A program made the position numbers and the translations under genes. Positions 8,446 through 21,555 of a DNA stretch of 63,598 nucleotides are shown in pieces. Where the stretch lies: NCBI GenBank assembly GCA_014332745.1, contig JACONL010000007.1, forward strand, positions 1 through 63,598, written 5' to 3'. This stretch comes from Alphaproteobacteria bacterium GM7ARS4. GTDB taxonomy: Bacteria; Pseudomonadota; Alphaproteobacteria; GM7ARS4. How positions within the stretch are numbered: position 1 is the first letter of the stretch; each line of letters begins with the position of its first letter. The notes under the pieces were generated by a model. The model made no database searches, had not been told where the DNA came from, and saw only the letters and a list, made by a program, of their open reading frames with translations.

Positions 8446-8452
8446 GCGCCCC
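8437..8452. promoter_or_regulatory. 16-base perfect palindrome enclosing the start codon of the RsbW-like gene
   Basis: GGGGCGCATGCGCCCC reads the same on both strands. In the minus-strand mRNA it can form a 6-base-pair GC stem with the loop CAUG, placing the AUG in the loop. It begins at the last base of the upstream gene's TAG stop. It could limit initiation or be a protein-binding site. Confidence 0.6.
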
Positions 8453-10689
8453 TAGAGGGCAACATGGAAAGATAATTGAGGCTCCCGTAACGTAAAACGC
8501 TTCTGAGCGAGCTCCTCTGGCGAAATGTCCACGCGATACGCAATGCGATAGCGGGAATTATCGCGCACCTCTTGGGTACCCTCTTCGCTGGACAAAGCAC
8601 GGATTTTAAACGCCGCCTCATAATCAATGGAAAAACCGCCATCTTCTCTCTTCTGGAGAGAGGTTGCTTCATCCTCAATAACTTGCGCAAAATTAATCCC
8701 TTGCCCACTGAGTTTAGACACTAAGACGCCGTTTTTTCCATTTTGCATAGCACCCGTCGCAGCATTTCCCAATGTTTGATTGAGTAACTCCGATATAAAG
8801 AACGTATCCTCCTTGTTGCCTACATAGGCTTCTAACTGGTCGATGGCATCGGTCGTCAGTTTCGTCAAGCCGTGAGGAAAGGCTTTTTGCACATCTTGTG
8901 GCGAGCATAAATCTTTTTTCTCTCCCTTATCGTCAAGGAGAATCGTTTGACGAACAAGGTCTGCGGCAAATTGTTTCGAGACACGCCCATCATGGTCCCA
9001 TGCTTTACGAGAAGGAGGGGGCGTGACAAACTTTTGAATGAATGCCTTTTGCTCTGGTGTCATAGATGTTTTTGTGGTGACGAACACCAATGTGTCCTCC
9101 TGCCATTGGGGCTTGCTTCCTTGAGGAATGGCATGCGCCTTATGTGGGTCATACATGTCTAAGAGGGTATCGAGCGCTTCTACATCGCGCTCGATGCTCT
9201 GGCGATGGACTGAGGATTGAGGCTTCCTTGCGGCCAGCGCCTGCCTCATGTCATGCATGGTATTGAGAAGACGCATGTAAGGGCCTTGAGATGCCAACAA
9301 TTCTTGGTAGACGGCTTGTGTCTGCTGTCTCACTTGCCTGATACGCGGTATGCTGGCGTCATCTCGGCGAGAAACCTCCTTTTCTACGTCCTTGGCTTTT
9401 TGGAGGGCGAGCACTGCCTTATCCTGACTCATCGCTGCTTCAATGCCCTTCTGCATGAAGGTCAATGTTTCGAGGCTCTTCCTTTTATCTTGCCCGTTTT
9501 CTCCTAAAGCAACATTGTTCGGTACAGTCAACCCTTTCCTCACATGGTCCAATCCCTTATCGAGAGATTCTTGAACAAAACGCGCCTGCATACCAGCAAG
9601 ACGTGGGTCATCCTTACCCATCAGAGCATAGATTTGCTGTTCGATATGCGCGCGCATACGCACCATCATCGCCTCGCAACGTTGCAATGTCTGTTCGGCG
9701 CCCGGATGTAAAGATGACATCATCCCTGAGCGCCTTATCTGTGCCATCGCATGCTGAAAAGCATCTGGAAACGCACTTTGCGCTAGGTGCATTTCCATCT
9801 GAGCAAAGTAAAAATTGTCGTGTTTTTGCGCGGTCACGCTATCCTCTAAACACGCCATGAGGGCATGGGGCGCGCCTGTGTCGCTATGATAAAAGGCTTC
9901 TATGTGTTTTGATGCATCGGGCGCTAACGCCTTCATCTCTTGCGCCTTGAGCGCTTGGAGCTGAGCATCAAAGTGGCCCATGTCTCGTGTGACGGCACTG
10001 ATGTCGCCACTCTCCATAGCGCAAAAAATGTCCGCTGAACATCGATGGAGGGAATCACGCATGCCATTGATAAGCTCACATGCCTCTCCACCTAACGCAT
10101 GGGCTTGGGCCATCATGCGAGACGCCAAAATAATAGCCCTGTCATCAGAGACACGCACCTTGCCATGATGACCCTCCATATTAAGACAACGCGCCAGCGA
10201 CGCCCTGACATAAGCCCATTGTGATGACGTCAATTTCTGTGGCTCTACAGGAGGTGTCATCGTCGCGCACGCAGCAACCAGTAACCTATAATGAGGGGAT
10301 TGCTCGGGGGTGGAAGGGATGATTTTTCCTACCTGTTCCCGATGATAAACGATATTCTGAAAGCGATGGCTCTGGGCGTAGGACAAGGCTTGACGCGCCT
10401 GATGCAACGTCAAATGTTTATAGGTTGGATGGGACACATTTGCTTCTTGGAGCGCCTCGCCAGCAAGACGCTCGCCGTAATGCGCTCTCAAAAAACGGGA
10501 AAAGTGATGATGTGTCTTGAGAGAGTCGTTGCTAGACGACATGCCTAAACGCTGCCGTAACGCCACCTTAAAACGCCCTATGAGCCCATAACGCTTCACA
10601 TGGAAGCGTCCTTGACGGTCTTCCTTGATAAGGAAGGGGCGATGCTGGCCTCCCAAACGATGAAAGGCGTGTGGCGACATCGTGTTCAT
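8452..10689 (-). CDS. Large protein of unknown function (745 residues)
   Basis: I do not recognise this protein. It is predicted soluble: no signal peptide and no membrane segment. The first 50 residues are basic (for example RQGRFHVKRYGLIGRFK). The middle (about 190-500) is rich in Ala, Gln, Met, His and Glu and reads as long alpha-helices, with a likely coiled coil near 400-500. The last 180 residues look like a separate alpha/beta domain ending KRFTLREPQLSFHVAL. AGGAGG lies 10 bases before ATG 10689, supporting the start. The RsbW-like kinase follows after 6 bases, so this protein may be regulated with, or act as target of, the partner switch. Size and lack of any familiar domain would also fit a host-interaction or structural protein; that is only a guess. 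Confidence 0.8.
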   Translation of the reverse strand: MNTMSPHAFHRLGGQHRPFLIKEDRQGRFHVKRYGLIGRFKVALRQRLGMSSSNDSLKTHHHFSRFLRAHYGERLAGEALQEANVSHPTYKHLTLHQARQALSYAQSHRFQNIVYHREQVGKIIPSTPEQSPHYRLLVAACATMTPPVEPQKLTSSQWAYVRASLARCLNMEGHHGKVRVSDDRAIILASRMMAQAHALGGEACELINGMRDSLHRCSADIFCAMESGDISAVTRDMGHFDAQLQALKAQEMKALAPDASKHIEAFYHSDTGAPHALMACLEDSVTAQKHDNFYFAQMEMHLAQSAFPDAFQHAMAQIRRSGMMSSLHPGAEQTLQRCEAMMVRMRAHIEQQIYALMGKDDPRLAGMQARFVQESLDKGLDHVRKGLTVPNNVALGENGQDKRKSLETLTFMQKGIEAAMSQDKAVLALQKAKDVEKEVSRRDDASIPRIRQVRQQTQAVYQELLASQGPYMRLLNTMHDMRQALAARKPQSSVHRQSIERDVEALDTLLDMYDPHKAHAIPQGSKPQWQEDTLVFVTTKTSMTPEQKAFIQKFVTPPPSRKAWDHDGRVSKQFAADLVRQTILLDDKGEKKDLCSPQDVQKAFPHGLTKLTTDAIDQLEAYVGNKEDTFFISELLNQTLGNAATGAMQNGKNGVLVSKLSGQGINFAQVIEDEATSLQKREDGGFSIDYEAAFKIRALSSEEGTQEVRDNSRYRIAYRVDISPEELAQKRFTLREPQLSFHVAL

Positions 10690-10744
10690 TGAGCTCTTCC
10701 CTCCTGTTATGAGACGTCCTCGTGGCTTAACACCACCACGTCAC

Positions 10745-10771
10745 GTCATAGTGACATTTTCTGTCATAGTG
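10745..10771. promoter_or_regulatory. Paired 9-base direct repeats with an internal inverted repeat upstream of the 745-residue gene
   Basis: GTCATAGTG occurs at 10745-10753 and 10763-10771, an 18-base period. Between them lies TGACA (10752-10756) and its inverse TGTCA (10762-10766). The site lies 56-82 bases upstream of the start codon at 10689, in the 103-base gap after the SH3 gene. It resembles an operator bound on one helical face, but no regulator is identified. Confidence 0.5.
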
Positions 10772-10792
10772 TATGCAATTTCTTACGTCCCT

Positions 10793-11386
10793 CTAGTCGA
10801 CAATTTCATTGTCATAGACACCCCAAAACCCCATGCGCCTCCTATCCCGATGCAACCAGCCGTCATACCCACCGACTTCGATGCGACACCAGTCTTGCTG
10901 ACACGCATGGAGAAGCGCAAAAAGACCACCCTCCACGCGCGCAATGACTCGCGCATGGAAAAAAGGTTCTCGGTAAAGGTTTTGCACAGGCAAAAGGAGA
11001 ATAATACTACGCTGACGTGTCAACATGCGACGATGAAGCCAACCTTCCTTGCCATCCCAATCCCGCACCTGACGCCAGTCCTTATAGGACGCAAGAACCT
11101 CCACAGGAACAAACGACCTGACATACGTCCATTTGATAGGATAGTCCTTCGAGGGACCAGCGCGAAGATTGACTTGCTGATGACGCAAAGAGGCAAAATA
11201 GGGAAAACGCTTTTTCTGAGACTCTGTCGCCTGCTCAGCGCCTGTCGCCGCTCCATCATCAGCATGAACGGCTTTCTGCTGAGGGATGTTTGCACCACCA
11301 CATCCATACATTGTAAATACAAGAATAAAGGCCATAGATATGCCATATAGATAAGATAAGTCCCATCGACCCCTCACCTTCATCAT
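10793..11386 (-). CDS. Exported protein with tandem bacterial SH3 domains
   Basis: The 197-residue product has an N-terminal hydrophobic segment (about 10-28) ending at Cys29 (MYGCGG), which may be a weak lipobox. It is followed by a polar spacer and two SH3-like domains: the first (about 58-115) shows VNLRAGPSKDYPI and DWDGKEGWLHRRML, the second (about 116-175) shows YREPFFHARVIARVEGG and YDGWLHRD. Such SH3 proteins are common in alphaproteobacteria and are thought to bind cell-wall peptides; the exact role is unknown. ATG 11386 (or 11383) was chosen since longer starts would run into uvrD. No Shine-Dalgarno sequence is seen. Its start is 24 bases from that of divergent uvrD. Confidence 0.82.
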   Translation of the reverse strand: MMKVRGRWDLSYLYGISMAFILVFTMYGCGGANIPQQKAVHADDGAATGAEQATESQKKRFPYFASLRHQQVNLRAGPSKDYPIKWTYVRSFVPVEVLASYKDWRQVRDWDGKEGWLHRRMLTRQRSIILLLPVQNLYREPFFHARVIARVEGGLFALLHACQQDWCRIEVGGYDGWLHRDRRRMGFWGVYDNEIVD

Positions 11387-11410
11387 AGCACCGCGCCCAA
11401 CCCCATCACC

Positions 11411-13552
11411 ATGACAACACATCATCACCTCTTAGAAGCACTCAACCCCCCACAACGCCAAGCCGTTGACCATGATACAGGCCCTCTCCTCGTCCTCTCT
11501 GGTGCTGGAACGGGAAAAACGAAAGTCCTCGTCCACCGTATCGCCTATCTTATAGCAAGAAACAAGGCACAACCACACCGTATACTCTCTGTGACATTTA
11601 CGAATAAAGCCGCAAAGGAAATGAAAGAGCGGATAACATCTCTCATAGGCGCAGAAAAAACACGCGCCCTATGGGCTGGAACATTTCATGCGCTCTCTTT
11701 GCGTATACTCCAGAGGCACAAGGATGTCCTCGACATGAAAGGGGATTTTGCCATCATCGACAAACAGGAAAGTAAAAAAATCATGCAAGACATCCTCAAA
11801 AGCCATCCCACTGAAGGACAACAGCTGACGGCAAAAACCATCCTCGCACATATCGACATGTGGAAAAATCAAGGGCTACGCCCCCAAGACGTGGACGTTC
11901 CTTCTCAAACGGCAACCTACACAAAACGCCTCTGTCGCTTTTATCACCGATATCAAGACGCCTTACGAACATACCATGCGATGGATTTCGGCGACCTGAT
12001 CCTACAAACGCTCCAACTATGGAAACATCATGGTGAGATTCTGGACCACTGGCAGTCACGCTTCTCTCATATCCTTGTGGACGAATACCAAGATACCAAT
12101 ACCGCCCAATACTTATGGCTACGTCTACTGGCACAAAAGCACCATAACATCTGTTGTGTGGGCGATGATGACCAATCCATCTATGGCTGGCGAGGGGCAG
12201 ACATCAACAATATCTTGCGTTTCGAACAAGATTTCCCCCAAGCCAAGACCATTCGTCTCGAGCAAAATTATCGCTCAACACCCCATATTTTGTCGGCAGC
12301 CTCCTGTATTATAAAAAGCAATACCCGACGTCTGGGAAAAACCTTGTGGACCAATATGGCGCGGGGTGAGAAAATCCATCTCTGCCATTGCCATACCCAC
12401 GAGGAAGAAGCCATGATGGTGAGCCAACGCATGAACGCATTACGACAAGAAGGCGTTCCCCTCAAGACCATGGCCGTCCTTGTCCGTGTCACAGCACAAA
12501 TCAGCGCCTTCGAAGATGCTTTCTCTCAAGAACACATCGATTACCGTATCATCGGTGGAACGCGTTTCTTCGACCGCAAAGAGATCCGCGGCGCTATCGC
12601 CTATTGGCGTCTAGCACATCACAGCCATGATGATAGAGCGTTCTTGCATGTGATCAACATGCCAAAGCGTGGCGTAGGCGATAAAACACAACATATCATA
12701 CAATCCTATGCCATAGACCATGGGCTCTCATGCATGCAAGCGACCCAAGCCCTCCTCACACAGAACGAGATAAAAGGAAAAACAGGCCACGCCCTCTCTC
12801 TGTTCTTACAATCCCATAAAAATTGGCGACAATGGCTTGCCTCCATGCCGCACCAAGAAGCAGGACGACAGATCTTAGAAGATGCTGGTTACCTTGCTCT
12901 GTGGCACAACGAGGGTGATATAACCGCTCAGAGTCGAGGGGATAATATCGAAGCGCTCATCAATACATTAAAAAATTACGCCAATATCGCCCAATTTATC
13001 GACCATGTCAGCCTTCTCACAGAGAGTGAAGAAGAAGACCATGCCGACAAAGTCTCTCTCATGACGCTCCATGCCTCTAAAGGCTTGGAATTTGACGTCG
13101 TCTTCTTGCCCGGGTGGGAGGACGGTATCATGCCCCACAAAAATGCTCTAGAAGAAGACTCCGTCAAGGGTATCGAGGAAGAAAGAAGACTCGCCCATGT
13201 CGGTATCACACGGGCAAAAAAACGCCTCTATATATCACACTGCACCCATCGACAAATATACCAACAATGGGTCACATCCCGCCCCTCACCCTTTCTTTCC
13301 CTTATCCCTTCAGACGCTATCACGTGTCATAATGAAACAGAAAGAAGAAGACACCATCCCCACACGCAAAACACAAGACGATACCACCAGAAAGACGCCG
13401 CTATGAAACGAGGCGACTATGTGCGCCACCCGTCCTACGGATATGGCGTTGTCCAAGATATTGACGGCGATATTCTCGATATCATCTTCGACTCTGGCCA
13501 GAAGAAAATTCTCAGCAGCTATGTCAAGAAAGATATTCTGGCAAAGGGCTGA
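11411..13552 (+). CDS. uvrD: UvrD/PcrA-family 3'-5' DNA helicase
   Basis: This superfamily 1A helicase acts in nucleotide excision and mismatch repair and clears replication obstacles. The 713-residue product shows the Walker A GAGTGKT (31-37), Walker B VDEYQDTN, motif III GDDDQSIYGWRGAD, motif IV LEQNYRS, motif V SLMTLHASKGLEFDVVFLPG, and motif VI EEERRLAHVGITRAKKRLY. The C-terminal tail GDYVRHPSYGYGVVQ...DILDIIFDSG is the Tudor-like RNA-polymerase-binding domain found in PcrA/UvrD. Length is normal. No Shine-Dalgarno sequence is visible before ATG 11411. Confidence 0.95.
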   Translation: MTTHHHLLEALNPPQRQAVDHDTGPLLVLSGAGTGKTKVLVHRIAYLIARNKAQPHRILSVTFTNKAAKEMKERITSLIGAEKTRALWAGTFHALSLRILQRHKDVLDMKGDFAIIDKQESKKIMQDILKSHPTEGQQLTAKTILAHIDMWKNQGLRPQDVDVPSQTATYTKRLCRFYHRYQDALRTYHAMDFGDLILQTLQLWKHHGEILDHWQSRFSHILVDEYQDTNTAQYLWLRLLAQKHHNICCVGDDDQSIYGWRGADINNILRFEQDFPQAKTIRLEQNYRSTPHILSAASCIIKSNTRRLGKTLWTNMARGEKIHLCHCHTHEEEAMMVSQRMNALRQEGVPLKTMAVLVRVTAQISAFEDAFSQEHIDYRIIGGTRFFDRKEIRGAIAYWRLAHHSHDDRAFLHVINMPKRGVGDKTQHIIQSYAIDHGLSCMQATQALLTQNEIKGKTGHALSLFLQSHKNWRQWLASMPHQEAGRQILEDAGYLALWHNEGDITAQSRGDNIEALINTLKNYANIAQFIDHVSLLTESEEEDHADKVSLMTLHASKGLEFDVVFLPGWEDGIMPHKNALEEDSVKGIEEERRLAHVGITRAKKRLYISHCTHRQIYQQWVTSRPSPFLSLIPSDAITCHNETERRRHHPHTQNTRRYHQKDAAMKRGDYVRHPSYGYGVVQDIDGDILDIIFDSGQKKILSSYVKKDILAKG

Positions 13553-13596
13553 TGACCGACTGACAAAAGGCACAGAAAAGGAAAAGGGAAGACAGC

Positions 13597-19247
<5,651 letters not shown>

Positions 19248-19291
19248 GAGACTCGTCGCCTCTCGACAGTATCGTCCATCACAAAAATCGA

Positions 19292-20251
19292 CTAGCGCAC
19301 ATCTTGCTGTTTCTCGGCAAGGCGCTCGCGAAAGCCCGTGTCATCCTCGTCCAACAGCTGCTGCCATAGGGTCAAGAGCGTCGCCTTGCCATCATCTTCT
19401 AAATCTAAATCCCCCGGACGAATGTTGCGCACAGAAATAGCACCCGGACGCACCCTGTCGGCTCTCCCCTCCCCAACCAGTCCTTTGGATGCCAATAAAT
19501 AATAACTATCGCTATACCATTCACTCTTAGGATAGTTATGCCCTAAAACAGCTGCTGCCTTTTTTGCCTGCTCTACCAAGCCAAGACGCAAGTAGCTTTC
19601 AACAAGGCGGTGTAATGCTTCAACCACATGGATCGTCTCGTCATAATCACGAATAACCTTATTAAAACGATTCAATGCGGCAATGTCTTTCCCACGCTTA
19701 AGATAAAAACGCCCTATCTCCATCTCTTTACCAGCAAGGTTGTCTATGAGAACGTCTATTTTCTCTGCCACGGCATCTTGTGCATAAATCGACTCGGGAT
19801 AGCGGTCGACCAATTGTCTAAATGTGTCCAATGCCAACTCCGTATCCCTTTGGTCACGGGCGACATCCTTTATCTGCTCATAATAGCTCATCCCCTTGAG
19901 ATAATAGGCATAAGGAACATAGCGGTGACCCGGATGAAGGCCAATGAAGCGGTCTGCCGTCAAAATGGCATCCTGATATTCATTAATGTGATAATAAGCA
20001 AAAGCCGCCATCATCTGCGCCTTTGTCGCCCACCATGAATAAGGATATTGTCGTTCCACCTCCTCGAACAGCTTTGCCGCATCGCCATAGCGTTCCTCAT
20101 AGAGGATCGCCAACGCCTCATTATATATCGAGGCAACCGAACGCTCACTATATTCATTCAGATCTAAGACATCCCTTGCGCCAGAACACCCATGTGCCAA
20201 AAGCACACAGATCACCATCACCACCCGATATAACGCTCTGCCTTGTGCCAT
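19292..20251 (-). CDS. bamD: BamD, outer-membrane assembly lipoprotein
   Basis: BamD is the essential TPR lipoprotein of the BAM complex. The product has a lipoprotein signal with the attachment cysteine at residue 22 (LLAHGCSG), followed by TPR repeats: SVASIYNEALAILYEERY, AAKLFEEVERQYPYS, AQMMAAFAYYHINEY, LDTFRQLVDRYPES and RFYLKRGKDIAALNRF. A polar C-terminal tail follows. I prefer ATG 20251 to an in-frame TTG at 20260. A plausible promoter lies at 20303-20331, so the gene may start its own unit in addition to read-through from lpxC. Confidence 0.93.
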   Translation of the reverse strand: MAQGRALYRVVMVICVLLAHGCSGARDVLDLNEYSERSVASIYNEALAILYEERYGDAAKLFEEVERQYPYSWWATKAQMMAAFAYYHINEYQDAILTADRFIGLHPGHRYVPYAYYLKGMSYYEQIKDVARDQRDTELALDTFRQLVDRYPESIYAQDAVAEKIDVLIDNLAGKEMEIGRFYLKRGKDIAALNRFNKVIRDYDETIHVVEALHRLVESYLRLGLVEQAKKAAAVLGHNYPKSEWYSDSYYLLASKGLVGEGRADRVRPGAISVRNIRPGDLDLEDDGKATLLTLWQQLLDEDDTGFRERLAEKQQDVR

Positions 20252-20302
20252 CGCTCTCAAACCCCACTACACGCTTGTCTCTCTTATGCCCCACACTTGT
20301 GT

Positions 20303-20331
20303 TATATAGCCAAGAAAATGACAACACACAA
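20303..20331 (-). promoter_or_regulatory. Probable sigma70-type promoter for bamD
   Basis: On the minus strand TTGTGT (20331-20326) and TATATA (20308-20303) are 17 bases apart, about 50 bases before the bamD start codon. Confidence 0.45.
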
Positions 20332-20373
20332 GAAAAGAATCCATCCATGACAGGCACAACGTCGCCCCCATCA

Positions 20374-20411
20374 CGATATAGCCCGTTACGATATAGCCCG
20401 TTAAGATATAG
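20374..20411. repeat. 15-base tandem repeat that reiterates the lpxC stop codon
   Basis: The unit CGATATAGCCCGTTA is present at 20374-20388 and 20389-20403, with a partial third copy to about 20411. Read on the minus strand each unit begins with TAA in the lpxC frame, so the true stop (20401-20403) is followed by a second in-frame TAA 15 bases later. Confidence 0.85.
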
Positions 20412-21393
20412 AACGTGTCATCATGTGACTCTGGGGGGAGACATCACCAACGTTCCCCTCATCAAAGACGGAAGACCAACACCAAGCATCTGGCGTCGCC
20501 ATCAATGCCTGCACGAATCGGTGGTGTAACCCATGCCCTGCTCGATAACATGCCATGCGGGCAATGATACGCGCCCCTGCTAAAAAGGTATCGCCTAAAG
20601 CATCCAGTATTTTATGGCGAACAAATTCGTCCGCAAAGCGCAACGCGCCGCCATTGACAACAGCCTGATGGTTGAGAATAACGACATTATCTCTATCGCC
20701 TCCAAGCCCTAAATTCTGAGCCCGTAGGCGTTCGATATCCTCCATAAAGCCAAATGTGCGAGCGGGTGCTATCTCCCTATAGAAATGCTCCATGCCTTGT
20801 TCATGATAGTCATACTGCTGCTTGCCAATGAGAGGGTGGGGAAAATCGATCGTATAATCGAAAGACGCGCGCTGTGACGGGGTCGCCACGATATATCCGC
20901 CATCATCAACGTTGGTCACATGCACCTCCTTCAAAAGACGTATATAGCGACGCGCTCTGTCTTGCTTCTTAATCCCAGCGCGCTTGATCATGTCGGCAAA
21001 GGCAAGGGCGCTACCATCCATGGCGGGCATCTCTCCCCCCTCTACCTCGACCACCATATTATCAATGCCACAACCAGCCAATGCTCCCATCATATGCTCA
21101 ACCGTCCATAAGGAAATCCCCTTACATTCCTCGCCCAAGCTCGTATTCATCCGTGTTGCCACCACATTGCGCCATAAGGCGGGAGTCCTCTTGCCATCGG
21201 CCATAAAGACAATCCCCGTCCCCGCCGCTGCCGCATGCATCGTCAAGGTAATCCTCTTGCCCGTGTGTAGGCCTTTACCCTTCGTGCTTGTCGTCTGCTC
21301 TATCGTCTGTTGGCACACGCCAACGCCCCTTGTCCCGTCCTGTATTACATCCCTTCCCGTTATCATACGCGCCCCTCGTTTTGCCTTTATCAT
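20401..21393 (-). CDS. lpxC: LpxC, UDP-3-O-acyl-N-acetylglucosamine deacetylase
   Basis: LpxC performs the first committed step of lipid A synthesis. The 330-residue product shows the opening QQTIEQTTSTKGKGLHTGKR, the zinc ligand in WTVEHMMGALAGCGIDN, the motif MPAMDGSALAFADMI, the substrate segment ARTFGFMEDIERLR, the ligands His and Asp in DEFVRHKILDALGD, and the catalytic His in YRAGHGLHHRFVQAL. ATG 21393 follows GAGGGA. It lies downstream of ftsZ and upstream of bamD, the standard alphaproteobacterial order. The stop codon lies in a tandem repeat. Confidence 0.97.
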   Translation of the reverse strand: MIKAKRGARMITGRDVIQDGTRGVGVCQQTIEQTTSTKGKGLHTGKRITLTMHAAAAGTGIVFMADGKRTPALWRNVVATRMNTSLGEECKGISLWTVEHMMGALAGCGIDNMVVEVEGGEMPAMDGSALAFADMIKRAGIKKQDRARRYIRLLKEVHVTNVDDGGYIVATPSQRASFDYTIDFPHPLIGKQQYDYHEQGMEHFYREIAPARTFGFMEDIERLRAQNLGLGGDRDNVVILNHQAVVNGGALRFADEFVRHKILDALGDTFLAGARIIARMACYRAGHGLHHRFVQALMATPDAWCWSSVFDEGNVGDVSPQSHMMTRSIS

Positions 21394-21499
21394 GCGTCCC
21401 TCTTGTCTCTCTCGATGCCCCTCGTTCCTCTGCCCCTCTGTGTTAAGATGACAAAAAAAGAGCTGAGGGGGAAATCAACAATTGTGACAAAATGTCATC

Positions 21500-21525
21500 A
21501 TGTGTCTGAGACATGTGTCTGAGAC
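21500..21525. repeat. 13-base tandem duplication between ftsZ and lpxC
   Basis: ATGTGTCTGAGAC is present at 21500-21512 and repeated exactly at 21513-21525, in the 162-base ftsZ-lpxC gap. No clear terminator hairpin with a T-run is seen in this gap. Confidence 0.8.
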
Positions 21526-21555
21526 GTGGACTGTGCGGATACCACCCATGATTTT

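Noticed and set aside
11095-11110. LexA-like site GAAC-N8-GAAC near uvrD
   Set aside because: Spacing is 8 rather than 7 and it lies within the SH3 gene, about 300 bases from uvrD.
20374-20411. Possible CRISPR or phage attachment repeats
   Set aside because: Units are adjacent with no spacers, and no cas, integrase or phage gene is in the window.
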